DNA of 64,000 nucleotides. It comes from GCA-2706205 sp964215955 (GTDB taxonomy: Bacteria > Bdellovibrionota > Bacteriovoracia > Bacteriovoracales > Bacteriovoracaceae). Under the pieces are notes generated by a model that saw only the letters and a list, made by a program, of their open reading frames with translations, did no database searches and was not told the DNA's origin. The stretch lies in contig CAXPDR010000038.1 in NCBI GenBank assembly GCA_964215955.1, positions 1 through 64,000 on the forward strand, in the 5' to 3' direction. Shown piece by piece: positions 8,490 to 18,026 of this stretch. Made by a program: the position numbers and the translations under genes. The number at the start of each line of letters is the position of its first letter. The first letter of the stretch is position 1.

Positions 8490-10221
8490 ATTGATTTGCT
8501 TGTTGTTCTAATAGTTCTTTTGGGATTCCTTTAGGAATTGCACTTAAAAGATTCTTCGTGTAATCCTGTTTTGGTCTAAGATAAACTTCATTTGCTTTAT
8601 CCATCTCCACAAACTGTCCCTGATTCATAACAGCGACTTCATCTGATATAAAGTTAACAACTGATAAATCATGAGAAATAAAGATATAAGTTAATCCAAA
8701 CTCTTCTTGAAGGTCTAATAAAAGATTTAAAACCTGAGCTTGAACAGATACATCAAGCGCTGATACAGACTCATCACAGATAATGAACTCTGGACTTACG
8801 GCCAATGCTCTAGCGATACAAATACGTTGTCTTTGACCACCTGAAAACTCATGTGGATATCTGGCCAATTGATCAGCTTTTAAACCAACCTTTTCCATTA
8901 ACCATCTTGCCTTCTCAATTCTCTCTGCTTTATTTGCTCCGATATTATGTAGATCCATAGGTTCTAACAAGATCTCTCCAACTGTCATTCTTGGATTCAA
9001 AGATGAGTATGGATCTTGAAAGATAATCTGCATTTTAGATCTCATATCTCTCATTTGTTTCTTATCTAGATTTGTTACATTGACACCATTATAGATAACT
9101 TCACCGCTTGTTGGTTCAATTAATCTTAGGATTGCTCTTCCGAGTGTCGTTTTACCACAACCAGACTCTCCGACCAATCCAAGGGTCATTCCCTTTCTTA
9201 ACTTAAATGAGACACCATTAACCGCTTTAAAATGATTAACTGTCCTTCCAAAAATACCACCTTTTATAGGAAAATGAACATGTAGGTCTTTAACTTCTAA
9301 AAGAACAGGGTTTTCTTCTTCATTAAATTTATAAACCTTATCTACTTTCTTTGTTTTATCTTCACCTACAGTTAATTCATTACCTGATTCATCCATAAAG
9401 TCACTTACAGTCAGCAACCTCTCTGGATTCTTATCTAAGGCTGGACGACAAGCAATTAAACCTTTCGTATAAGGATGGTTTGCATGGGTAAAAATCTTTT
9501 TAGTTGTGTTTTGCTCTACTAGATTTGATCTGTACATTACAACAACATCATCAGCAATATCTGCAATAACCCCAAGGTCATGGGTGATGAATAGCATTCC
9601 CATATTGTACTTATCTTGAAGATCGAACATAAGATCGATTACTTGTTTTTGAATAGTAACATCTAGTGCTGTCGTTGGTTCATCACAAATTAACAGCTTT
9701 GGTTCACATGCAATGGCCATTGCGATCATTACTCTTTGTTTTTGACCACCAGACATTTCATGTGGATATTTATGAGCTGATCTTTTTGGGTCAGGGATAC
9801 CAACTTGATTTAAAAGATCAACTGATTTTTCCCATGCTTGTTTTGGAGACATTCCCATGTGAAGCATTAAGACTTCAGATATTTGAGCCCCTACTTTAAA
9901 AACTGGATTTAACGAAGTCATTGGTTCTTGAAAAATCATGGCAATATCATTACCTCTAATTTTTCTCATTTCATCTTCTGAAGCTGTAACTAAGTCTTTT
10001 CCCTCAAAAAGAATTTGTCCCTCTGAAATCTTCCCAGGAGGGTTAGGAATTAATCCCATAACAGCAAGAGAGGTTACCGACTTTCCAGAACCAGACTCAC
10101 CTACGAGACCAATTGTTTTCCCTAAAGGAACATCAAATGAAATATTGTTTACAGCTCTAACAACTCCACCTGGAGTATTAAAATCTACACTTAAGTTCTT
10201 TATACTTAATAATTCACTCAT
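8488..10221 (-). CDS. Oligopeptide/dipeptide ABC transporter, fused double ATPase
   Basis: A 577-residue protein with two complete ABC nucleotide-binding domains in tandem (about 1-260 and 310-570), like E. coli YejF or a DppD-DppF fusion. Both have a Walker A (GESGSGKS and GESGCGKT), a signature (MSGGQKQRV and FSGGQRQRI) and a Walker B (LLICDEPTTALD and FIICDESVSALD). Each is followed by the oligopeptide-specific extension. It powers peptide import through the two permeases encoded just upstream (3-bp gap). Serine replaces proline in the second Walker B (DES), as is common in OppF-like domains. It is the last gene of the operon. Confidence 0.93.
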   Translation of the reverse strand: MSELLSIKNLSVDFNTPGGVVRAVNNISFDVPLGKTIGLVGESGSGKSVTSLAVMGLIPNPPGKISEGQILFEGKDLVTASEDEMRKIRGNDIAMIFQEPMTSLNPVFKVGAQISEVLMLHMGMSPKQAWEKSVDLLNQVGIPDPKRSAHKYPHEMSGGQKQRVMIAMAIACEPKLLICDEPTTALDVTIQKQVIDLMFDLQDKYNMGMLFITHDLGVIADIADDVVVMYRSNLVEQNTTKKIFTHANHPYTKGLIACRPALDKNPERLLTVSDFMDESGNELTVGEDKTKKVDKVYKFNEEENPVLLEVKDLHVHFPIKGGIFGRTVNHFKAVNGVSFKLRKGMTLGLVGESGCGKTTLGRAILRLIEPTSGEVIYNGVNVTNLDKKQMRDMRSKMQIIFQDPYSSLNPRMTVGEILLEPMDLHNIGANKAERIEKARWLMEKVGLKADQLARYPHEFSGGQRQRICIARALAVSPEFIICDESVSALDVSVQAQVLNLLLDLQEEFGLTYIFISHDLSVVNFISDEVAVMNQGQFVEMDKANEVYLRPKQDYTKNLLSAIPKGIPKELLEQQANQ

Positions 10222-10223
10222 AA

Positions 10224-11147
10224 TTATGATTTTCCTTTAAGTTTAGGATCCAGCGCATCTCTTAAAGCATCCCCTAAAATATTGAATGCAAGAACGACAA
10301 AAAACATAGCAAAAGTTGCACCAGCTAATTGCCACCAAACATCTCTAGCTAATTCTAACTTAGCATCATCTATCATTGTCCCCCAACTTGGCTGACCAGA
10401 GACACCAATTCCTAAATAAGAAAGAATAACTTCAGACTTAATAGCAACTTGAAACTGTAGTGATGTAAAAATAATGATAATATGAGTCACGTTTGGAATA
10501 ATATGTTTAACTAATTTTCTCGTATGACCAGCTCCAATTGCTCCTGCCGCTTGCACATACTCTCTATTTTTATGTTTTAAAACTTCTCCTCTAATTAGTC
10601 GACAAAGACCAACCCATGAGGTTAAACCTAAAGCAATATAAACAGTAGTAATACCTTTTCCTAATACAAATGCGATACTCATTAAAAGCATAATTCCAGG
10701 AATAGAAGAAACTGTTGTGTAAAACCAAACGATAACTTCATCAACCCATCCACCAAAATAACCGGCTAAGGCTCCAAGAGCAACTCCTATTGGGATTGCA
10801 ATCAAAGAAGAAACTAAACCAACACTCATAGCAACTTGAGTTCCATGAATAACTTTAGTTAAAACGCTTCTTCCGAAAATATCTGTTCCTAAAATATAAT
10901 TCCAGTTTTCAAATGGAGGTGCATAACTTGGCCCAACTTCTTGTGCCCAATCAGCAGCAATAATTCCAAGACCGGACAAAAGTGCAATTAATGCATAAAG
11001 AACAACCACAGCTAGTGATACAACTGCTATTTTATCTTTTAATAATCTCTGCCAAGCATCTCCCCATAAGGACCTACTCTTAATTACTGCTTCTTCTTTT
11101 TCAATTTCTGTACTATTTACCATTGTATTTGTCGTTGTCTGTAACAT
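10224..11147 (-). CDS. Peptide ABC transporter permease (DppC/OppC type)
   Basis: A 307-residue inner-membrane permease with an N-terminal cytoplasmic segment, then about six helices. The EAA loop reads EYVQAAGAIGAGHTRKLVKH, typical of the BPD_transp_1 family, and the C-terminus DALRDALDPKLKG is the usual OppC/DppC ending. It pairs with the OppB-type permease 7 bp upstream to form the membrane channel of the importer. Confidence 0.93.
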   Translation of the reverse strand: MLQTTTNTMVNSTEIEKEEAVIKSRSLWGDAWQRLLKDKIAVVSLAVVVLYALIALLSGLGIIAADWAQEVGPSYAPPFENWNYILGTDIFGRSVLTKVIHGTQVAMSVGLVSSLIAIPIGVALGALAGYFGGWVDEVIVWFYTTVSSIPGIMLLMSIAFVLGKGITTVYIALGLTSWVGLCRLIRGEVLKHKNREYVQAAGAIGAGHTRKLVKHIIPNVTHIIIIFTSLQFQVAIKSEVILSYLGIGVSGQPSWGTMIDDAKLELARDVWWQLAGATFAMFFVVLAFNILGDALRDALDPKLKGKS

Positions 11148-11154
11148 ATCTATC

Positions 11155-12099
11155 CTATTGTAATTTAACTCTAGGGTCTACCATTGTATATACTATATCC
11201 TGAATCAGGGTAAATATAATGTAAGCAACCGCAGATAAGATTGTTATTGCCTTCAAGACTGGAAAGTCTGAAGAGTTAAGTGCGTTCAAAGTCATCCCAC
11301 CAAGCCCTGGAATACTAAAGAAGCTTTCTAATAATAGCGCACCTAGAATTAAGAATGGTAGCTGGACAACTGTATAAGTTACAATAGGTATCATTGCATT
11401 TCTTAAAACATGTTTAAAAAGAATTTTTTTCTCTGTTAGACCTTTCGCCTTAGCTGTTCTTACATAGTCTTGATAAATCTCATCTAAGATTAAAGTTCTG
11501 TAAAATCTAATATCTGGCCCAAGACTTAATACAATCCAGATAATAACAGGAAGCAAAATATAGTAAATAAAGTTTGGAAACCCATATTCAAATCCAGAAA
11601 TTTCAAAAAGCCCCCACTTATAAGCAAGAAGGTATTGAAAAACCAGGATGTAAACAAGGGAAGAAATACTCATCATTGCAATACATGTAACTCTGATAAA
11701 TAAATCAACACCTTTACCTCTATAAAATGCAACTACAATAGCAAATAGAATACTAAACACAGTTGAGAGAAAAAATGCAGGTAAAGAAACTGTTAATGAA
11801 GGAATCGCTCCTTGCATCATCATCGATGAGATTTCTTGCTTCGTAGACCAAGACCTTCCAAAATCAAATGTAAAAGCTGATCTAACGACGTCCAAATACT
11901 GCATAAATAAAGATTTATTTAAACCTAGTTGCTCCCTTAGTGCCGCTGCCTGTTCAGGTGATCCATGCTTTCCTAACAACATTAAAACAGGGTCTCCTGC
12001 TGTAATGTTAAAAAGGATAAATACGAGTAAACATACACCTAACAGAACAGGAACAAGATAAAACAATCTCCTGATAATGTAATTCCAGTTTCCACTCAT
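11155..12099 (-). CDS. Peptide ABC transporter permease (DppB/OppB type)
   Basis: A 314-residue inner-membrane permease. It has the OppB-type N-terminus with a first helix at 10-30, followed by the periplasmic segment in which GDPVLMLLG and LREQLGLN occur. The EAA loop is DYVRTAKAKGLTEKKILFKH, and the end is DIVYTMVDPRVKL. It lies downstream of the binding-protein gene and upstream of the DppC-type permease in the same transcription unit. Confidence 0.93.
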   Translation of the reverse strand: MSGNWNYIIRRLFYLVPVLLGVCLLVFILFNITAGDPVLMLLGKHGSPEQAAALREQLGLNKSLFMQYLDVVRSAFTFDFGRSWSTKQEISSMMMQGAIPSLTVSLPAFFLSTVFSILFAIVVAFYRGKGVDLFIRVTCIAMMSISSLVYILVFQYLLAYKWGLFEISGFEYGFPNFIYYILLPVIIWIVLSLGPDIRFYRTLILDEIYQDYVRTAKAKGLTEKKILFKHVLRNAMIPIVTYTVVQLPFLILGALLLESFFSIPGLGGMTLNALNSSDFPVLKAITILSAVAYIIFTLIQDIVYTMVDPRVKLQ

Positions 12100-12138
12100 T
12101 TTCTATAACTCCCCTGTGTGTCTCTTCTTTTTAAAGGG

Positions 12139-12160
12139 GGCTTCGAATTAATTCGAAGCC
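12139..12160. promoter_or_regulatory. 22-bp perfect palindrome at the binding-protein stop codon
   Basis: The arms GGCTTCGAATT and AATTCGAAGCC meet with no spacer, and the TAA stop of the binding-protein gene sits at the centre. On the minus-strand transcript no U-run follows at once (the next bases are CCCUUUAAAAAG), so this is more likely an mRNA 3'-end stabiliser or partial attenuator. Such an element would give more binding protein than permease. Confidence 0.6.
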
Positions 12161-13944
12161 GTTTTATTTTCAATATTCTTTAAAGTACCTGCTTCTATAA
12201 CCTCTTTCTTCTTCTTAAGATCGATATCATAGTATTTTGCATTACCACCACTAAAAGTTGAGAACTTGTAATTTTTTAACCATGCATGCTTTAAAACAAA
12301 ACTTGTTCTGTGAACACCGAAGATCAGAGGAACCTCTTCAGCAACTTGCTGAGCAAGTTTTGCGTAAAGTGCAGCTCTTTCTGGTCCTGGTTGCATATTT
12401 TTAGCTTTCTCAAACTCAGTATTGAAACTTACATTATTGTAATTTCCACCATTTGGCCCTGGAGATGAATTCGGTCCATAAAGAAGTTGTAAAAAGTTTT
12501 CTCCATCTGGATAATCTCCCAGCCATGCCATTCCGAACATTTGAGCTTGTCTCTTTTTAGTTTTCTGAGTTAACTGTGGCCAAGTATTAGTGTTAACTTT
12601 AATTTTTATTCCAATATCTGCCATAGCTTTAGCAAAAAATTCAGACATTTGCCTAGAAACCGTAGAAGCAACTGTTTCGTACTGAATTTCCGGTAAACCT
12701 TTAGCTTCTGGATATCCAGCTTCAGCTAAAAGTTTCTTTGCTTTTTCTAAATTATACTCTTTGTATGGATTTTTATAGTTTGGATCGTAACCACCAATTC
12801 CAGGAGGAATGATTGTTTGAGCTAAAACCCCTCTACCATTATAGAATAACTTATTCGCCAACTCATGATTATAGGCCATGCTCATTGCTCTTTTTAATTT
12901 AACATTATCTTTAAATAATGGATCATCATGATTAAAAGCAATATAAGTAATATCTAAGTCTGGAGTAACTTCTAAGTTGATTCCCATTTTTTCAAATTTA
13001 TCTGTTAATCCTTGATCTGGAGTTACAACTTCTGCAAAATCATCTTTTGGAATAGCTGAAAAATCGACTTCACCTTTTTTAAACTTTAAAAATCCAGTTG
13101 AAGACTCAGTTACGATACTTACTTTAATTTTATCTACTAAAGGAAGCTTCTTTCCTGCAGACGCTAAAAGTCCAGCCTTCTTATCAGCTTCTGACCCATT
13201 TGAAGGGTATCTAACATCTCTATAATTAGGGTTTTTAACATATTCAATAGTATTTGATTGAGTATAAACACCAGTCATAAATGGACCTGTTCCAACAGGA
13301 TTATTTAAGAACTCTTGTCCATACATCTCAACAGCTTCTCTAGGTACTGCAAAAGTATAAACCATTGCTAAAGAGTATAAGAATTGAGGATATTTTTGAG
13401 TCAATTTAAACTGAAGAGTATAATCATCAATAGCTTTGATACCGTCTACCATTTCATCGTAGTTAGCATCTTTTGCTTTATACTTATCTCTCCATTCATT
13501 AAGTCCAGCAATTTTACCATCAAGTAACCACCAACCTGTTGAATTATTTTTTAGGTCAGCCATTCTTTTAATTGAGAAAACAAAGTCTTTCGCTTTTAGT
13601 TCTCTTCCTTTTCCATTAGGAAAACATTTATTATCATGGAACATTACACCTTTTTTAATTTTAAATGTGTATGTTAATCCATCTTCAGAAACTGTAGGCA
13701 TCGCTTCAGCTAAATTCGGTTGTAGTTTATAAGGTCTTTCTAAATAGTGGTATTCTAGGAGTCCTTCGTAAACTCTTGCAATTTCACCGCTTGAGTACGT
13801 GTCCCCAGCGTTAACAGGATCTAATCCTTTAACTTTCTGGCTGACGATAATTTCAAGGACTTTTTCCTCAAAATTTTTCTTTTTTGTACATGCTGTGAAC
13901 ATGACTAAAAAAGAAAGTAAAAAACTTAAACTTAATTTACTCAT
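12148..13944 (-). CDS. Peptide ABC transporter substrate-binding lipoprotein
   Basis: A 598-residue extracytoplasmic solute-binding protein of family 5 (DppA/OppA). It has a lipoprotein signal with lipobox FTAC at about residue 19, followed by the family-5 segments LDPVNAGDTYSSGEIARVYE, GLTYTFKIKKGVMFHDN and, near the C-terminus, RAALYAKLAQQVAEEVPLIF. It captures peptides in the periplasm and delivers them to the permease pair encoded downstream. This is the first gene of the operon, and the palindrome at its stop may set its excess over the other subunits. Peptide uptake suits a proteolytic or predatory lifestyle. Confidence 0.93.
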   Translation of the reverse strand: MSKLSLSFLLSFLVMFTACTKKKNFEEKVLEIIVSQKVKGLDPVNAGDTYSSGEIARVYEGLLEYHYLERPYKLQPNLAEAMPTVSEDGLTYTFKIKKGVMFHDNKCFPNGKGRELKAKDFVFSIKRMADLKNNSTGWWLLDGKIAGLNEWRDKYKAKDANYDEMVDGIKAIDDYTLQFKLTQKYPQFLYSLAMVYTFAVPREAVEMYGQEFLNNPVGTGPFMTGVYTQSNTIEYVKNPNYRDVRYPSNGSEADKKAGLLASAGKKLPLVDKIKVSIVTESSTGFLKFKKGEVDFSAIPKDDFAEVVTPDQGLTDKFEKMGINLEVTPDLDITYIAFNHDDPLFKDNVKLKRAMSMAYNHELANKLFYNGRGVLAQTIIPPGIGGYDPNYKNPYKEYNLEKAKKLLAEAGYPEAKGLPEIQYETVASTVSRQMSEFFAKAMADIGIKIKVNTNTWPQLTQKTKKRQAQMFGMAWLGDYPDGENFLQLLYGPNSSPGPNGGNYNNVSFNTEFEKAKNMQPGPERAALYAKLAQQVAEEVPLIFGVHRTSFVLKHAWLKNYKFSTFSGGNAKYYDIDLKKKKEVIEAGTLKNIENKTASN

Positions 13945-14085
13945 TTTTAGTTCCCCTTTTTATTCTTTTTAAATACCTAACAAATGGAATTTATTTGAAC
14001 CCATAAAGTTCTATAAGATTGATAAAGATATGACAACTAGTGCAATTTGACACTTATTTAGTCGGTTAATTAAGACAATATTTAT

Positions 14086-14670
14086 TTATTTAAGACAATT
14101 GCTTACAACTAGATCTAACTTATAGTCCTGACTCATTAAGTCACTATATGTTACTGATACAAGACCAAAAGAGTTATTGGAAGTCAGATTAGTAAATGTT
14201 GCTGAAAGTTTTTTGTCGGAATGCACAAAAACAAGGTCTTTATCAGAAACACTCCAATCAAACTTTGAGTTATCAACACTCTGCTTCAACTGTAGCCTAA
14301 CAATGACATCAAATAAGTGACCTAGTTTGTTTGTGAAGTCTTCTAAAGACTTGGGATTTATATTCTTATTTTCTTTTAGGATTCTTTCTTCTATGGAAGA
14401 TGTGAATTTTACTTTTCCGGCCTCTGACCAATCGAGCTCAAAAGTTTCCGGATTTCTGAGAGGAAAACTCATGGCCAAAATCCAGCGCCCTAAGTCTGCT
14501 TCTAGCACACTTTCGTAGCTATAAACGTATTTCTTATTAAGGACAGTAAGCCTTCCATTTCCTTCACTACTAAGGCACACTTTTTGAACTGCTTGACCAA
14601 TTTCACCAGAAAGCTTGGTTTTATTCATTCCCGCACAAGATATAAAAAATAAAAAAATAAGTAATCTCAT
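14086..14670 (-). CDS. Lipoprotein, possibly LolB-like
   Basis: A 194-residue lipoprotein with lipobox ISC at residue 12. The mature part has the layout of a single small beta-rich domain: RLTVLNKKYVYSYESVL, LGRWILAMSFPLRNPETF, then strands near the C-terminus and a final Cys. The order TPR lipoprotein followed by a small lipoprotein matches the TPR-lolB neighbourhood found in many proteobacteria, and the size (about 200) matches LolB, the outer-membrane receptor for lipoproteins. No sequence motif proves this, so the functional label is context-based. Confidence 0.45.
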   Translation of the reverse strand: MRLLIFLFFISCAGMNKTKLSGEIGQAVQKVCLSSEGNGRLTVLNKKYVYSYESVLEADLGRWILAMSFPLRNPETFELDWSEAGKVKFTSSIEERILKENKNINPKSLEDFTNKLGHLFDVIVRLQLKQSVDNSKFDWSVSDKDLVFVHSDKKLSATFTNLTSNNSFGLVSVTYSDLMSQDYKLDLVVSNCLK

Positions 14671-14708
14671 GAAAATGATGTTCTCTAAGAAAATTTAAGA
14701 TTTCAAGC

Positions 14709-16592
14709 TTATTTAATATTAATTAAGTGAAATGAAGCTGGAACTCTTTTTTTCTCAATATCTTTCAGAGCGTTATTTAACTCTTTTTTCTCACTTTCGG
14801 TCTGAGCAACTTCTAATGCTCTTTTTAAGTACATTTTGGCTTTATTAAAGTTTTTCATATTAGTAAAAACAATTGCCATATGCTTATTGATAGAAACATC
14901 ATCAGGTACAAGTTTTACTGCGAGCTTAAGCTCCTTAAGAGCATTTTCAAGGTCACCTTTTTTATAATAATACCAGCCAAGAGAATCTCTAATATAACCA
15001 TCTTGAGGGCTTAGCTCTATGGCCTTAGATATAAATTTAAAGGCTTCATCTAATTTTTCATTTCTTTCAATCAAAGAATATCCTAGGAAATTCCAAGCAT
15101 GAGCATTTTTTGGATCTCTATCTAGCACCTCTTCTATAATTTCTGTCGCTTTTCCAAACTCTTCTTCCTTTTCAAAAAGTGAAGCCAAGTAGAATCTATG
15201 ATCATCGTTAAAAGACTTCTCTTCCTTTACTCTTTCAAGTGCTTCAATAGCTTCATCATTCTCCTCAAGACTTTCAAAGTAAGCTGCTTTGACGATACTA
15301 AAGTCAACTTTAAAGGCTTCAATTTCATCAATCTTTTTATTAATAAAACTCAGAAACTTCTCATGCCCAGGTCCATTTTCTTTTTTCTCAAGAAATTCAT
15401 TTTTTGCCATTATCGATAACATTTGAGCAATCTGATAAGAACTATCCTGGTAAAGTGCACTTTCAACATTTATTTTGTTAAAGAAAATTATTGAGTTTTC
15501 ATAATCCTGTGCCTCTTGATAAGTACCTCCAAGATAATAAAGAAGATTATCATTATCAGGGGCAAACTCTAAGAGATCCCTAAATGTTGATATTGCTTTT
15601 GAATAAGCTTTAATGTCTTTATAAAGAAGACCAAGCTTTACTTTAAGGTTTAAATTATCTGGCTCGTAATCACTCAACCTTTCTGCATACTCTATAGCTT
15701 CATTAATATCGAAGTCTTTTTGTAAGAACAAAGTCTGAATTAATCTTGATAATATCAAGGTATCGTTTGGCTGCTGTTTTAAGTATCTTTTATAAATCTT
15801 CTCAGCTCTTACATAATTCCCCTGCTCTTCTTCAATTAAACCAAGGGCCATGACAGATTGAGAAAAAGTTTTTTCTTCATTTAGTGATGCTTGAAAGAAC
15901 TTTTTAGCAGTTTTATACCATTTTTTATCAACATAAATTTTTCCAATATAGTAGTTATAAATTCCCTTACCTTTATCTTTTTTATTACAGCCCTTAAGCA
16001 GCTTGACTGCCTTATTTGTCTTCTTTTCAATTGCATAAGACTTAGCAAGAAAGATACAAGACTCTTCACTCTTTGGATGTACTTGCATTAATCGCTGATA
16101 AACAGCTCGCGACTCCTTAATCTTTCCTAAACTTGAATAAACTCCTGCTAGGACTAAGCCGACTTTTAACTCTTTTCTTTTTGAAGCTTTAAAAACATCT
16201 TCCAAAATTTCTCTGGAAGCTTCTATTTCACCAGTTCTAATCAAACTTATGGCATATTTTTGCTTAATAAACTGATCATTAGGGGCTAATTTCATTAAAT
16301 GCTTAAAAATTAAATTTGCAGTTTGATAATCACCTTCCATTAGAGCCGCTGAAGCCTTAAGATACATATCGCTGGCAAGGAATCTGACCTTATCAGGACC
16401 TGATGCTTTGGCGGCAATTGATAGCTCTTCAAGTCGCTTAGAAACCCTCTCAATCGTGGACTTATTCATCTGCTCTACCTGTTCGGTAGTTAAATGGGCC
16501 TCATTTTTTTTGACTGATTTCTTTGAAGTCCCTGCACAACTAACCAGAGTTAACACCAATAAAATCTTACTAATTTTGTTTAATTTCTTCAT
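14709..16592 (-). CDS. TPR-repeat lipoprotein
   Basis: A 627-residue protein with a lipoprotein signal (lipobox VSC near residue 19), followed by about a dozen tetratricopeptide-type helical pairs from about residue 70 to 610. Recognisable repeats include AHAWNFLGYSLIERNEKLDE, and a short stretch on, GYIRDSLGWYYYKKGDLENA. The last two repeats match the pattern of TPR proteins encoded next to lolB. It is probably a periplasm-facing scaffold in lipoprotein or envelope biogenesis. A 38-bp gap separates it from the small lipoprotein gene downstream, so they are likely co-transcribed. Confidence 0.8.
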   Translation of the reverse strand: MKKLNKISKILLVLTLVSCAGTSKKSVKKNEAHLTTEQVEQMNKSTIERVSKRLEELSIAAKASGPDKVRFLASDMYLKASAALMEGDYQTANLIFKHLMKLAPNDQFIKQKYAISLIRTGEIEASREILEDVFKASKRKELKVGLVLAGVYSSLGKIKESRAVYQRLMQVHPKSEESCIFLAKSYAIEKKTNKAVKLLKGCNKKDKGKGIYNYYIGKIYVDKKWYKTAKKFFQASLNEEKTFSQSVMALGLIEEEQGNYVRAEKIYKRYLKQQPNDTLILSRLIQTLFLQKDFDINEAIEYAERLSDYEPDNLNLKVKLGLLYKDIKAYSKAISTFRDLLEFAPDNDNLLYYLGGTYQEAQDYENSIIFFNKINVESALYQDSSYQIAQMLSIMAKNEFLEKKENGPGHEKFLSFINKKIDEIEAFKVDFSIVKAAYFESLEENDEAIEALERVKEEKSFNDDHRFYLASLFEKEEEFGKATEIIEEVLDRDPKNAHAWNFLGYSLIERNEKLDEAFKFISKAIELSPQDGYIRDSLGWYYYKKGDLENALKELKLAVKLVPDDVSINKHMAIVFTNMKNFNKAKMYLKRALEVAQTESEKKELNNALKDIEKKRVPASFHLINIK

Positions 16593-16797
16593 CTAAAGTC
16601 CTAAAATCACATAAATGGCCTACGGCCTTCTTAGAAACTATCGGATCAATCGACTGGATATTGATTTTGATTCTTAACTCTTTAGTCCGTTGGATCTTTT
16701 TTCCTCATCAAATTCTATTTAATTTATACTGCACCAAGTAAAAAATACTTAATATTTATAAATTTTCGCAATATTTCATTTTTTTTGACTTAGTGGG

Positions 16798-16827
16798 TTG
16801 ACTTTTTTTGGTGTTGGCGTGTATTAA
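16798..16827 (+). promoter_or_regulatory. Sigma-70-type promoter of phaR; notes on the 363-bp gap
   Basis: TTGACT (16798-16803) and TATTAA (16822-16827) are separated by 18 bp, giving a start near 16834 and a leader of about 120 bases before phaR. The 16593-16955 gap otherwise holds a small GGCC-tac-GGCC hairpin at 16617-16627, an AT-rich tract, and the ribosome site AGGGGA just ahead of the phaR ATG. The opposite-strand promoter for the TPR gene was not identified. Confidence 0.55.
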
Positions 16828-16955
16828 GGTGGCACAAAGTGAATGTGCTGTAGCGTTATTTATTTAGTTACACTGCAGCAGTTAGTTGATTATTAAATAC
16901 CCTGGGGGAACATAGTTCATTGGGTAAATTTGAAAAACAATAGGGGAAACCAAAA

Positions 16956-17393
16956 ATGAAAGACGTTAGAATTATCAAAAGGTACCAAAACAGAAAGCTA
17001 TATGACACTTTCCAGTCTTGCTACGTTACACTTGAAGAAATCTCTCAAATCATCAGAGACGGAAATGAAATCCAAGTTATTGATAACAAAACTAAAAATG
17101 ATATTACTTATATGACTCAGCTTCAATTATTAGCTGATCAAGAAAGAAAATCTTTAAAGCCAGGTGATACTGAGTTATTAAAGAGAGTTATCAGAGCAGA
17201 AGAAGGAACTTTAACTGGTTATATCAGAGGCTTAGAAGCTCAACTTAACCTAGACTTCCCTACTGCAATTGTTGATGCTCCTGCTGCTGCTAAAGCTGAA
17301 GCTACTGAAGCAAAAGAAGAAACAGCAATTCCAGCTTATATGAGTAATAATGTTTCGATCAACAATATTGAAACAAACACAACTTTAAACTAA
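16956..17393 (+). CDS. phaR: Polyhydroxyalkanoate synthesis regulator, PhaR-type DNA-binding domain
   Basis: A 145-residue protein whose first 65 residues are the PHB/PHA accumulation regulator DNA-binding domain. It begins RIIKRYQNRKLYDTFQSCYV and includes the typical LEEISQIIRDG and DNKTKNDIT blocks. The usual second granule-binding domain is absent; in its place are a helix (TLTGYIRGLEAQL) and an Ala/Glu-rich tail ending in Asn/Thr. In this short form it may act as a general regulator. No pha synthase or phasin gene is in the window, so a link to granules is not shown. A terminator-like hairpin follows within 40 bp. Confidence 0.85.
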   Translation: MKDVRIIKRYQNRKLYDTFQSCYVTLEEISQIIRDGNEIQVIDNKTKNDITYMTQLQLLADQERKSLKPGDTELLKRVIRAEEGTLTGYIRGLEAQLNLDFPTAIVDAPAAAKAEATEAKEETAIPAYMSNNVSINNIETNTTLN

Positions 17394-17411
17394 GTAAAAA
17401 AGTAAAATAAT

Positions 17412-18017
17412 ATGACTAATATTATGCCTAAACTCATGGTCCTTATGGCCATGAGTTTTTTGTTTTCACCTGTTCATGCTAACGATAATACTAAGTCTGA
17501 AGCCAAAAAAGCAGTATCTGCAGCTCAAAGAGAAATTCATAAACATGCTATTGGCCTTGGTTTAGGTCAGACATTTTTACTAGGAAACTTTGAAAGTAAG
17601 GGTGATGATGCTATTGCTGCAGACCTTATTTATACCTACACAGCGAGCTATTCTTTTGACCTTATGCTAGGAGTTCACAACTCAAAGCATGAATACCGTG
17701 GAAAGTCCGTATACCTTAGAGGCTATACAATGAGTATTAAGGGAAGATCATACGAATATGATGCATTCTCTCCTTTCCTTTTGGGTGGACTTGGTTTTTA
17801 TATGCCACAAATTAAAAATTCTGATGGAATTACCTCTGAAGCGAAATACACTTTTGGTATTAACGCTGGTGCAGGTGCTGATCTAAGATTAAATGAAAGA
17901 GTAATTACAGGTGTAATGACTCAATTTCATTACCCGTTCGAAATTAAGCAAGATGATACAGAAAATGTAAGAGGTTCGTACTTAAAACTTTTACTAACAG
18001 TTCTTTATCAGTTTTAA
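17412..18017 (+). CDS. Outer-membrane beta-barrel protein
   Basis: A 201-residue exported protein. The signal peptide is MPKLMVLMAMSFLFSPVHA if translation starts at the second ATG (17424), with cleavage after VHA; the longer start at 17412 adds MTNI, and neither has a clear ribosome site. The mature protein alternates strands (YTYTASYSFDLMLGVHNS, FLLGGLGFYMPQI, TFGINAGAGADLRLN) and ends in FF-type barrel residues (LLTVLYQF), as in OmpW/OmpA-like eight-strand barrels. The codons of the signal peptide coincide with a terminator-like hairpin, so expression may be attenuated or coupled to phaR. Confidence 0.7.
   Translation: MTNIMPKLMVLMAMSFLFSPVHANDNTKSEAKKAVSAAQREIHKHAIGLGLGQTFLLGNFESKGDDAIAADLIYTYTASYSFDLMLGVHNSKHEYRGKSVYLRGYTMSIKGRSYEYDAFSPFLLGGLGFYMPQIKNSDGITSEAKYTFGINAGAGADLRLNERVITGVMTQFHYPFEIKQDDTENVRGSYLKLLLTVLYQF
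17430..17464 (+). terminator. Terminator-like hairpin inside the signal-peptide codons
   Basis: AAACTCATGG (17430-17439) pairs perfectly with CCATGAGTTT (17449-17458) around a 9-base loop and runs into TTTTTTG. It has the form of an intrinsic terminator 37 bases after the phaR stop codon, but it lies inside the start of the next gene. Translation of the signal peptide could prevent it from forming. Confidence 0.55.
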
Positions 18018-18026
18018 TTTCATTTA

